Of a stretch of DNA of 61,575 nt, positions 54,719-61,575 are shown piece by piece (the first letter of the stretch is position 1; each line of letters opens with the position of its first letter). Source of the DNA: Planctomycetota bacterium. GTDB lineage: Bacteria > Planctomycetota > Planctomycetia > Planctomycetales > Planctomycetaceae. A program made the position numbers and the translations under genes. The notes under the pieces were generated by a model. That model made no database searches. It was not told the DNA's origin and saw nothing but the letters and a program-made list of their open reading frames with translations. The stretch covers positions 1-61,575 of the forward strand of contig JAFMMM010000003.1 in NCBI GenBank assembly GCA_017859815.1. Direction: 5' to 3'.

Positions 54719-56392
54719 ATGGCCATCGAATTCAATCTGCCGGAAGTATCTGAAGGCGTCACATCCGTGGATATCGCCGAAATCCACGTCGCCGAAGGGG
54801 ATGTGATTGAAGCCGGGAAAATCATCTGCGAAGTTGAAACCGACAAAGCAGTTGCTGAGATTCCCTGCCCACATGCCGGTCGAATCGCGAAACTGCTCGT
54901 CAGCAGCGGAGACACTGTCGATGTGGGCCAGCTACTGCTGGTGATCGAGGCTGAAGAGACCGCCCCTGCTGCTCCCGCTCAACCTCCGGTACAGCCGGAA
55001 CCGGCTGCTGCGGAACAGCCCGAGGTGGCGCCGGAGCCACCACCGGCAACGACAGCTTCTGCAGCGACAGAATCTGCTGAAGTGCAGTTCTGTCTGCCGG
55101 AAGTTTCTGAAGGTGTCACGCAGGTGGACATTGCAACGTTCAATCTTGCAGTCGGCGACTCCGTCAGTAAGGGAGACATCGTCTGCGAAGTGGAAACTGA
55201 TAAAGCGGTCGCGGAAATTCCCTGCCCGCACGCTGGAACGGTGACCGCAATTCATACTCAGGCAGGCGCAACGCTCGCCGTTGGCGCACCACTGATCACC
55301 CTGCAAACTGCAGCCGCCGCGAAAGCCGCTCCGGCCGCGCCGGCGGCCGCTGCTGCGGCTGCTCCTTCTGAGCCTGCACATCCGCAGGTCGCGCGCGACG
55401 GGAATACGCCCCCACCGGGACTCAATACACCGCAAACGGCACCCGCGATCTCTTCCGGAAATCCTCCCAAAAGTGAACGATCGCCCGCTCCCGCCGGACC
55501 TGCCACGCGGCGACTGGCTCGCAAACTGGGCGTCGATCTGCACCAGGTCCAAGGAACTGCAAACGGCGGTCGTGTGACGATCGAGGATGTCGAAGGGTGG
55601 GTGCGCAATCGCCTGACTTCCGGAACAGCCCCTGCCGCTGCACCCGCTGCACCTGGCTTTGGCATTGTCCAGGCGGCTCCGATGCCCGACTTCAGCAAGT
55701 TTGGGCCGATTGAAAAACAGCCCATGAATCGCATCTTCCGTACTGCAGCGTCAAACCTGCATGCGGCATGGGTCACCATTCCACACGTGACTCAGCATGA
55801 TCTGGCCGACATCACCGAACTGGAAGCGGCTCGCAAACGCTATGTCAAAGGCAACCCAAACGCTCCCAAAATCACGATGACCGCCATCATCATTAAGGCC
55901 GTGGTTGGTGCCCTGAAGGCGTTCCCAACCTTTAATTCCAGCGTGGATATGGAAAGCGGCGAGCTGATCGTCAAGCAGTACTACCACATTGGCGTGGCGG
56001 TCGACACACCCAACGGACTTGTTGTCCCCGTCATCCGCGACTGTGACCAAAAGAATATTCTCCAGGTCGCTGCTGAACTGTCCGACATCGCCGTGCGAGC
56101 ACGGGATCGCAAGTTGAAGGCCGAAGACATGCAGGGCGGAACCTTCACCATCACCAACCTCGGGGGAATTGGTGGAACGGGATTCACTCCCATCGTCAAT
56201 TATCCGGAGGTCGCCATTCTGGGGATGTCCCGATCCATCAAACAACTGGTCATGAACAACGGACAGGTGGACGAGCGATTGATGCTGCCACTGTCTCTGT
56301 CCTACGACCACCGTGCCATCAACGGTGCCGACGCCGCACGCTTCGTCGTGAAGCTCTCCGGCAGCCTGACGAATTTCCTGGAGCTGTTTTGA
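54719..56392 (+). CDS. aceF: Dihydrolipoyllysine acetyltransferase (PDH E2)
   Basis: Core of the pyruvate dehydrogenase complex, 557 residues. Two lipoyl domains at about 1-78 and 119-197 each have the VETDKAVAEIP lysine (Lys43 and Lys162), separated and followed by alanine/proline linkers. A peripheral subunit-binding domain follows (ATRRLARKLGVDLHQVQGT, about 260-300), then the catalytic domain, ending SYDHRAINGADAARF with His531 and Asn535. The usual Asp of HxxxDG is Asn, as in some known E2p enzymes, so this is not a defect. Two lipoyl domains and the aceE neighbour assign it to PDH. A terminator follows 20 bases after the stop. Confidence 0.95.
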   Translation: MAIEFNLPEVSEGVTSVDIAEIHVAEGDVIEAGKIICEVETDKAVAEIPCPHAGRIAKLLVSSGDTVDVGQLLLVIEAEETAPAAPAQPPVQPEPAAAEQPEVAPEPPPATTASAATESAEVQFCLPEVSEGVTQVDIATFNLAVGDSVSKGDIVCEVETDKAVAEIPCPHAGTVTAIHTQAGATLAVGAPLITLQTAAAAKAAPAAPAAAAAAAPSEPAHPQVARDGNTPPPGLNTPQTAPAISSGNPPKSERSPAPAGPATRRLARKLGVDLHQVQGTANGGRVTIEDVEGWVRNRLTSGTAPAAAPAAPGFGIVQAAPMPDFSKFGPIEKQPMNRIFRTAASNLHAAWVTIPHVTQHDLADITELEAARKRYVKGNPNAPKITMTAIIIKAVVGALKAFPTFNSSVDMESGELIVKQYYHIGVAVDTPNGLVVPVIRDCDQKNILQVAAELSDIAVRARDRKLKAEDMQGGTFTITNLGGIGGTGFTPIVNYPEVAILGMSRSIKQLVMNNGQVDERLMLPLSLSYDHRAINGADAARFVVKLSGSLTNFLELF

Positions 56393-56414
56393 TAGCGGTT
56401 CAACAGAGACGACG

Positions 56415-56450
56415 AAAGCCAGCTGCTGAACTGCAGCTGGCTTTTTTTTT
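56415..56450 (+). terminator. Intrinsic terminator of aceEF
   Basis: A perfect 12-bp stem (56415-56426 with 56433-56444) with a 6-base loop runs straight into nine or ten Ts. It lies 22 bases past the aceF stop. Confidence 0.95.
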
Positions 56451-56500
56451 GGAATGGACGTCGCTTCGTCCAAAGCGGCGCACACGTTGCGGACCAGGAA

Positions 56501-57979
56501 TTAAGGCGCCTGTTGCGGCCATGCAGGAGAATCTTTCGCCAGCCTGCTGTATTCCCGCTGCAGCAGCCGGACAAGTTCTTCATCACGCTCCGGGACCTGA
56601 CCGTGCAGATTTCTTGTCTCGCCCGGATCCTCGTTCGCATCGTAAATCTCAAAGTCCGTCAGCTTCGCCTGCTGCACCTCCAGCAATCGGGCGGCGGTCA
56701 GATTGGAGTATCGGGGCAACTGCCCGGAATTCAGTCTTGCCAGCACCTTCCATTGCCCGTGCCGCATGGCCACCCGCGCATCGTTGATCCCGTTGTAATA
56801 CGCCCAGACCAGCGGGGTTGTTCGTTTGAGAGCCACTCCGTCGCACAGCAGTGAAACCAGACTGACCCCATCCGGTTGACAGGATTCGGGCAGAGTTCCG
56901 CCTGCCAGTTCCACTGCTGTGGGCAACAAATCCAGTGCTGACACTGGAGTATCATCAACACGTCCGGCAGTGATTACGCCGGGCCAGCTGGCTATTCCGG
57001 CAACATGAAAGCCACCGTCATGTGTGTGCAGTTTCATTCCCCGCAACGGACCGGTGACTCCCCACGAACGGGAGGCACGGCGATATCGATTCAGAGTCTC
57101 CGGACCATTGTCCGAACTGAAGATGACCAGGGTGTTTTTCCGCACATTGAGCCGTTCCAGCGCATCCAGCAGACGGCCCGCAGCACGATCAAGGTTTTCC
57201 ACATTTGCGAAGTACTGAGCCTGATCATCAGTAAAGCTCATCGCTCGATACTGCTCGACAAGGTCTTCCGGTGATGCGACCGGCTCATGAGGTTCGTGAA
57301 ATGCGACATAGGCAAAGAAGGGCCGTTTGTTGGATTCGGTCTTTCGGGTATCGAGCCAGCCGATGACCTCGTCCACCACGACCTGACAGCTAAATCCGTC
57401 AATCTCCCCAACCGCGCGTCCATTCCTGACGAAGTTCGAGGGGTTCCTGTGCGACGGGGCGGCATTATTCTGCGTCGCAAACCAGTGATCAAAACCGGCG
57501 GCATCCGGCTGAGGCTGACCGACGGTATTGAACTGACTGTTGCAGTGCCACTTTCCTGACAGGCAGGTGTCGTAGCCCTGCTGTTTCAACAGTGCGGGAA
57601 GGGTGACTTCTTCTTTTCGCAGATGGACAAAGTTTCTTCCGTCAGGACGCGGCGGCTGATCTGCGCTGGCAGGCGGAATCCAGTCATAGACACCGGCACG
57701 GTTGGGCGAGCGCCCCGTCAACAGCCCGACACGGGACGGTGAACAGACCGGTGCCGCCGAATAGAAATTGGTAAACCGCACTCCCTGTTCAGCCAGACGG
57801 TCAAGATGGGGAGTCCGGATCAGAGGATGTCCGTAGCAGGCCAGATCTCCGAATCCCAGATCGTCGCACAGGATGACAACAATATTGGGTTGATCCGCTG
57901 GACTGAATGCGGGGCTTGTGGCAACAAGGAAGGCCGTCAACAGGATCAGCTGATGTGGTAAGTGCAGTGAGACGTGCAT
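56501..57979 (-). CDS. Exported sulfatase (FGly-dependent)
   Basis: Arylsulfatase-type enzyme of 492 residues, predicted to hydrolyse sulfate esters of a sugar or similar compound outside the cytoplasm. N-terminal signal peptide (1-24). The metal residues DDLGFGD (39-45) and the formylglycine motif CSPSR with Cys79, in the context VCSPSRVGLLTGRSPN, mark the family. Later a sulfatase SDNGPET stretch appears. The Cys needs a formylglycine-generating enzyme, not seen here. The ATG at 57979 has GGAG five bases before it. Planctomycetes have many such genes; the sulfated substrate is unknown. It converges on aceF. Confidence 0.9.
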   Translation of the reverse strand: MHVSLHLPHQLILLTAFLVATSPAFSPADQPNIVVILCDDLGFGDLACYGHPLIRTPHLDRLAEQGVRFTNFYSAAPVCSPSRVGLLTGRSPNRAGVYDWIPPASADQPPRPDGRNFVHLRKEEVTLPALLKQQGYDTCLSGKWHCNSQFNTVGQPQPDAAGFDHWFATQNNAAPSHRNPSNFVRNGRAVGEIDGFSCQVVVDEVIGWLDTRKTESNKRPFFAYVAFHEPHEPVASPEDLVEQYRAMSFTDDQAQYFANVENLDRAAGRLLDALERLNVRKNTLVIFSSDNGPETLNRYRRASRSWGVTGPLRGMKLHTHDGGFHVAGIASWPGVITAGRVDDTPVSALDLLPTAVELAGGTLPESCQPDGVSLVSLLCDGVALKRTTPLVWAYYNGINDARVAMRHGQWKVLARLNSGQLPRYSNLTAARLLEVQQAKLTDFEIYDANEDPGETRNLHGQVPERDEELVRLLQREYSRLAKDSPAWPQQAP

Positions 57980-58181
57980 TGAAGCTCCGTGGAAAAGCAG
58001 GGACGAACGAGAGATCACTTCTGACAGCAAGGAAATACGCAACTGCAACGGGGCTCAAAATCAGCATCAGATTTCTGGCTTTGGTGATTCCCGCAGCGAA
58101 ATTGGACCGAGTATTGCCCGACGAATTTCCGAAGAGTACTCTGCAGAAACTCATACGCGAAACAGGAAACCGAAGCAAATC

Positions 58182-59795
58182 ATGGCTCTGCGAGTCACCA
58201 ATCTGCGTACCCCCGTGGAACTTCCGGAAGATCAACTTGCGGAAGCGCTTGCGCAATCGCTTGGTGTTTCCTGCGATCGAATTCCGTCCCTGCGAATCCT
58301 TCGCAAGAGTCTGGATGCTCGCAACAGACGACGCCTCGAGTTTGTTTACTCCCTCGCATTGACGGTGCCCGAACCCGAACAGTCGGCCTTCCGCAGTCGC
58401 GGCGACGTGCGAATCGACCATTGGGACGAGCCGTCTTTTGAAGATCCCTCTCCTGGACAGCAGCCGCTGCCGGAGCGTCCGGTCGTCATCGGTTCCGGAC
58501 CCGCTGGTTTGCTGGCAGGATATTACCTTGCCATGCGGGGCTATCGCCCGCTGATCCTCGAACGCGGTCAGGCAGTGCGTGAGCGAGTACCGGCAGTGCG
58601 GAAATTTGACACCGGCGGGGAACACGATCCGGAAAACAACTACCTCTTCGGCGAGGGCGGAGCAGGCTGTTTCAGCGATGGGAAACTGACCTGCCGGATC
58701 ACGGGGCCGGATGTTGACTGGGTGCTTCGTAGTTTCGTCAAGTGCGGGGGACGCCCGTCTCTGATCTACGAACATCGCCCGCATCTTGGCAGCAACAAGC
58801 TTCCGATGATTTGCAGAAACTACCGGCGTCTCACCGAAGCACTTGGCGGTGAATATCGTTTTGGATGTCGGTTTGAAGGTCTGGACGTCCGCGATGGCAG
58901 CCTGCGGGGATTGCACACGTCTTCCGGCTACATCCCCACCTCCGTCTGTGTTCTGGCCATCGGACACAGTGCGCGTGACACCTATGAAAAGCTGCATGAG
59001 CAGGGCTTGCCCATGCAACAAAAAGCTTTTCAGCTGGGACTTCGCATTGAACATCCGCAGGAACTGGTCAATCAACGGAAATATGGACAGGACAGTTACC
59101 TGTCGTTGCTTGGTGCTGCGGACTATTCTCTGGTTGCAAAGGGACAGCGAGATCTGTTCACCTTCTGTATGTGTGCCGGAGGGATTGTGATTCCCAGTAT
59201 TTCTGAGCCAAACCGGTACTGTTCCAATGGAATGAGCAACTCGCGACACGACACGCCGTTTGCAAACAGTGGGCTCGTCGTGACACTGGATACAGACCAG
59301 TTTGGCAGCAACCACCCGCTGGCTGGCGTGCATTTACAGCGACACTATGAATCCCTGGCGTTCGAACTGACAGGACGCAGCTATCTGGCCCCGATTCAAC
59401 GGGCGACGGATTTCCTGAAAGACCGCACCCCATCGCCTTCGGAACAGATTCCCTCGTCGTGCCAGCGCGGAACGCGACCGTCTCCGCTGGCCGGTCTGCT
59501 GCCTCCACCAATACTCTCGGCAATCCGTGCCGGACTGCCGGTGATGGATCGTCAGTGGCGGGGCAGTTATCTGAAGGACGCGGTTCTGGTCGGGCCGGAA
59601 ATGCGTGGAAGTTCCCCCGTTCGCATGGACCGCGACCGCATCACTATGCAAACGCCGGGAATCTCCGGATTGTACCCGTCGGGTGAAGGCGCCGGATACG
59701 CAGGCGGAATTGTCACCGCAGCCGTCGACGGTCTCCGCGCTGCACGCAGCATTGTCGCACGTTATCAATGCCCTGATGCCGCAGCAGTCAATTAA
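58182..59795 (+). CDS. COG2509-type FAD-dependent oxidoreductase
   Basis: Uncharacterised FAD-dependent dehydrogenase of 537 residues. A small N-terminal region (1-95) is followed by the FAD-binding loop VVIGSGPAGLLAGYYLAMRG and ERGQAVRERVPAVRKF. YLFGEGGAGCFSDGKLTCRI is the family signature, and the protein ends in PSGEGAGYAGGIVTAAVDGL, the C-terminal FAD-site motif of the group. No substrate is known. It is transcribed opposite to the sulfatase from a shared 200-base region; the PIG-L gene follows 99 bases later in the same direction. Confidence 0.88.
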   Translation: MALRVTNLRTPVELPEDQLAEALAQSLGVSCDRIPSLRILRKSLDARNRRRLEFVYSLALTVPEPEQSAFRSRGDVRIDHWDEPSFEDPSPGQQPLPERPVVIGSGPAGLLAGYYLAMRGYRPLILERGQAVRERVPAVRKFDTGGEHDPENNYLFGEGGAGCFSDGKLTCRITGPDVDWVLRSFVKCGGRPSLIYEHRPHLGSNKLPMICRNYRRLTEALGGEYRFGCRFEGLDVRDGSLRGLHTSSGYIPTSVCVLAIGHSARDTYEKLHEQGLPMQQKAFQLGLRIEHPQELVNQRKYGQDSYLSLLGAADYSLVAKGQRDLFTFCMCAGGIVIPSISEPNRYCSNGMSNSRHDTPFANSGLVVTLDTDQFGSNHPLAGVHLQRHYESLAFELTGRSYLAPIQRATDFLKDRTPSPSEQIPSSCQRGTRPSPLAGLLPPPILSAIRAGLPVMDRQWRGSYLKDAVLVGPEMRGSSPVRMDRDRITMQTPGISGLYPSGEGAGYAGGIVTAAVDGLRAARSIVARYQCPDAAAVN

Positions 59796-59894
59796 GTTCC
59801 CGCGGCTGTATTCTGGATTTCCAGCCTTCGATCAAGTACACCGCAGGCAGGTTCGTGCCCATTTTCTCTCTGTTCCGCCTTCAGGAAACACCAC

Positions 59895-60680
59895 ATGACC
59901 AACGCTCCAGAGAATCTTCACATTCTTGCCGTTCATGCGCACCCTGATGACATTGAGTTTCAGTGTGCGGGAACGCTGCTGAGACTGCGACAGCTGGGAT
60001 GCCGCATTTCTGTGGCCACGATGACTCCCGGCGATTGCGGAAGCGCAGAACATTCCCAGGACGAAATCGCGGCGATTCGGCGAGCGGAAGCGGCGGCCGC
60101 AGCGGAAATTCTGGACGCGGAGTACACCTGCCTCGAATTTCGCGATCTGTCCATCGTCTTCGATAATGACAGCCGCCGGCGAATGACGGAGTTTCTTCGT
60201 CGCACAAAGCCGGACCTGATCTTCACCGCTCCCCCGGTGGACTACATGCACGACCATGAAATCACCAGTGCACTGGTACGAGATGCCTGCTTTAACGCGT
60301 CCGTCCCCAACTACCGCACTCGACAGTGGGATCCCGCGCCGCCCGCAAATAAAATCCCGTGGCTGTACTACGTTGACCCGGTCGAGGGCACCGACCATTT
60401 TGGGAACCGTCAGCCAGTGGACCTGATTGTCGACATTACGGAACAGTTTGATCGCAAGTTTCAGGCACTTGCCTGCCACGCCAGTCAGCGGGAATGGTTG
60501 CAGCGGCAGCATGGAATGGACGAGTACACCGAGGCAGGCCGACGCTGGAGCAGTGCCCGCGGCGAACAGGTGGGAGTTCAGTACGGCGAAGGCTTTCGGC
60601 AGTACGTCGGACATCCGCATCCCACGTCAAATCTGCTGGCTGAACTTCTGGGTTCGGCTGCGAAAAGCGTTGAGACCTGA
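59895..60680 (+). CDS. PIG-L family N-acetylglucosaminyl deacetylase
   Basis: Predicted zinc-dependent deacetylase of 261 residues. The motif HAHPDDIEF (14-22) contains His16, Asp18 and Asp19 as zinc/catalytic residues, and PPVDYMHDHEITS holds the second His block. Resembles MshB/BshB-type deacetylases of mycothiol or bacillithiol-like pathways and lipid-sugar deacetylases, but the substrate cannot be stated. CAGGAA lies about 10 bases upstream of the ATG. It follows the COG2509 gene by 99 bases on the same strand; co-transcription is likely. Confidence 0.85.
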   Translation: MTNAPENLHILAVHAHPDDIEFQCAGTLLRLRQLGCRISVATMTPGDCGSAEHSQDEIAAIRRAEAAAAAEILDAEYTCLEFRDLSIVFDNDSRRRMTEFLRRTKPDLIFTAPPVDYMHDHEITSALVRDACFNASVPNYRTRQWDPAPPANKIPWLYYVDPVEGTDHFGNRQPVDLIVDITEQFDRKFQALACHASQREWLQRQHGMDEYTEAGRRWSSARGEQVGVQYGEGFRQYVGHPHPTSNLLAELLGSAAKSVET

Positions 60681-60817
60681 GCGCAAACCGGACTGACCAG
60701 GCAGCGAGCAAGTGACGGCTGCGGAACGCCCGGCCGCTGTGCTGGGGAGTGCTCACCGAATGCAATGAACCACGGAGGAATCGCCCGAGCAGCAGCGCTA
60801 CCCGAGCAGCAGACTGA

Positions 60818-61084
60818 TCAGTGCTCGCCGTCGGCATGCTCCGCGGCCGCCTCAGCCCCCTGATCGAATGGTCGGTTTGTATCGGACCGGGAAACAATGG
60901 AAGACCAGCTCCACCAACTGGCAATTCCCATGGCCAGGATCGTGTACAAAAACAATGCCGACAACATCTTCCCGATGTCTCCGCCAGCCTTCACATCATC
61001 AGCAGAAAACTGTTCTACCTCGGTGACACTGAACAGTTCGTTGTCTGCTGGGGCAGCAGGCTCATGAGTAGCTTCGTCAGACAT
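60818..61084 (-). CDS. Small single-span membrane protein
   Basis: 88-residue protein with an acidic N terminus (MSDEATHEPAAPADNELFSV) and one hydrophobic segment at about 40-60 followed by an aromatic WWSWSS region and a short acidic, histidine-containing tail ending AEHADGEH. No family is recognised, but small proteins of this shape occur in planctomycetes. It is convergent with PIG-L across a 137-base spacer without a clear terminator. Start at 61084 fits; no strong Shine-Dalgarno was found. Confidence 0.6.
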   Translation of the reverse strand: MSDEATHEPAAPADNELFSVTEVEQFSADDVKAGGDIGKMLSALFLYTILAMGIASWWSWSSIVSRSDTNRPFDQGAEAAAEHADGEH

Positions 61085-61575
61085 ACAATTGACCTCAAAA
61101 AACGCTCGTACCCGATCGCCGAAAAATCTGCTTGCTTCCCGTCAACCGAAAGACGGAAGCAATTCACTGGTGAGGCAGAGCAAGTTCGCTGCCAGCCAGA
61201 CTGGGCAGCATAAACCGCGAATGAACTCGCTGTCATCGGATCATCGGCCGAGTTTGCGATTTTTTGGAAGCTGAAACTCCGAAATTGATCGCGCCGGACA
61301 GTTTCCGCAGGGCTGAGACACAGCAAAACGCATCAGGCCTTCTCAAGTCAGGACGGTTCACCAGCGAATCCGCCCTGAGAAAGCCGCCCCGGCACAATCG
61401 CCATCTGGGGGCGGCTGAACAGTCTGAACGATTTTTCCCAGCGCCATCGGTTCACGCAATATTCATCAATAAACAACCTTCCATTCGCATTCCGACAGCA
61501 GTATGCCGCCGTGGTTTTGGTGCGGTGTCGAGGTTTGGTACCGCAAAGCTGAGGAAAACCGCTTTCACCAAGATG
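61085..61575. other. End of window, no gene
   Basis: 491 bases without a credible coding frame. A 9-bp hairpin (61382-61390 AGCCGCCCC with 61408-61416) lies here, with no U-run. It probably holds the promoter of the small membrane protein and the 3' or 5' region of a neighbour beyond the window. Confidence 0.45.

Noticed and set aside
55258..55779. Minus-strand frame in the Ala/Pro linker of aceF
   Set aside because: Low-complexity complement of the linker, not a gene.
56309..56326. Loss of the catalytic Asp in AceF (HxxxNG)
   Set aside because: Asn at this place is known in functional E2p enzymes, so it is not evidence of a defect.
57801..59333. A 510-codon open frame on the minus strand overlapping the sulfatase and COG2509 gene
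   Set aside because: It lies antisense to two clearly recognisable proteins and has a composition typical of shadow frames.
61382..61416. Hairpin near the right end of the window
   Set aside because: Stem is good but there is no U-run and no gene next to it, so it is not called a terminator.

Overview
The window looks like a chromosomal segment of a planctomycete (Planctomycetales-like, moderately high GC). Supporting families: a secreted PSCyt1/DUF1549/DUF1553 protein paired with a Tat-exported DUF1501 protein, a Tat-exported Gfo/Idh/MocA oxidoreductase, a formylglycine-type sulfatase, a DUF1559 pseudopilin-like protein, a PEP-CTERM protein, a planctomycete-type ECF sigma factor, and a bacterial methenyl-H4MPT cyclohydrolase. 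The genus cannot be settled from sequence alone. No insertion sequence, prophage or CRISPR array was seen.

Layout. 0.2-6.3 kb: mch, then a minus-strand run of class V aminotransferase, alpha/beta hydrolase, CysQ-like phosphatase and pyrimidine-nucleoside phosphorylase. 6.4-11 kb: Tat oxidoreductase, ribD overlapping an ECF sigma gene, and exported aldose 1-epimerase. 11.5-15.7 kb: the DUF1549/DUF1501 pair. 15.8-23.9 kb: M32 carboxypeptidase and BASS transporter (overlapping by 4 nt), a sialidase-like protein, a CehA-like metallohydrolase, and two coupled membrane proteins. 24-35.5 kb: Nramp-like transporter, pseudopilin-like protein, leishmanolysin-like PEP-CTERM protein, tRNA-Ala(GGC), small exported proteins, a Nudix protein, a thioesterase, a class III aminotransferase and a variant beta-ketoacyl synthase. 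36-40.5 kb: rhodanese, APS reductase, and a photolyase-renalase fusion whose start overlaps a small DUF2256 gene. 40.7-41.3 kb: a tRNA-Ile(CAU) interrupted by a group I intron. 41.4-46.6 kb: sulfotransferase, O-antigen ligase-like protein and a membrane/spermidine-synthase fusion. 47-51.3 kb: an exported protein of unknown function, prmC and murA. 52-56.4 kb: aceE-aceF. 56.5 kb to the end: sulfatase, COG2509 flavoprotein, PIG-L deacetylase and a small membrane protein.

Main discoveries. (1) The split tRNA-Ile(CAU) holds a roughly 519-nt intron with the conserved core of the Azoarcus-type (IC3) group I ribozyme, including compensatory changes in P3 and P4. Its inferred insertion point is between U33 and C34. 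(2) MurA has no ATG, GTG or TTG start that would keep its catalytic Lys-Asn; a CTG behind a Shine-Dalgarno sequence aligns exactly with E. coli MurA Met1. (3) A class II-like photolyase is fused to a renalase-like flavoprotein, ends in a possible beta-clamp motif, and overlaps a 58-aa DUF2256 gene. (4) A FabF-like synthase keeps Cys and the second His but has Gln in place of the first catalytic His. (5) The Nramp-like transporter lacks the DPGN metal motif.

The genes are mostly housekeeping, envelope and exported-enzyme functions rather than one large accessory system. The real operons are small pairs such as aceE-aceF, DUF1549-DUF1501, M32-BASS, sigma-ribD and DUF2256-photolyase.
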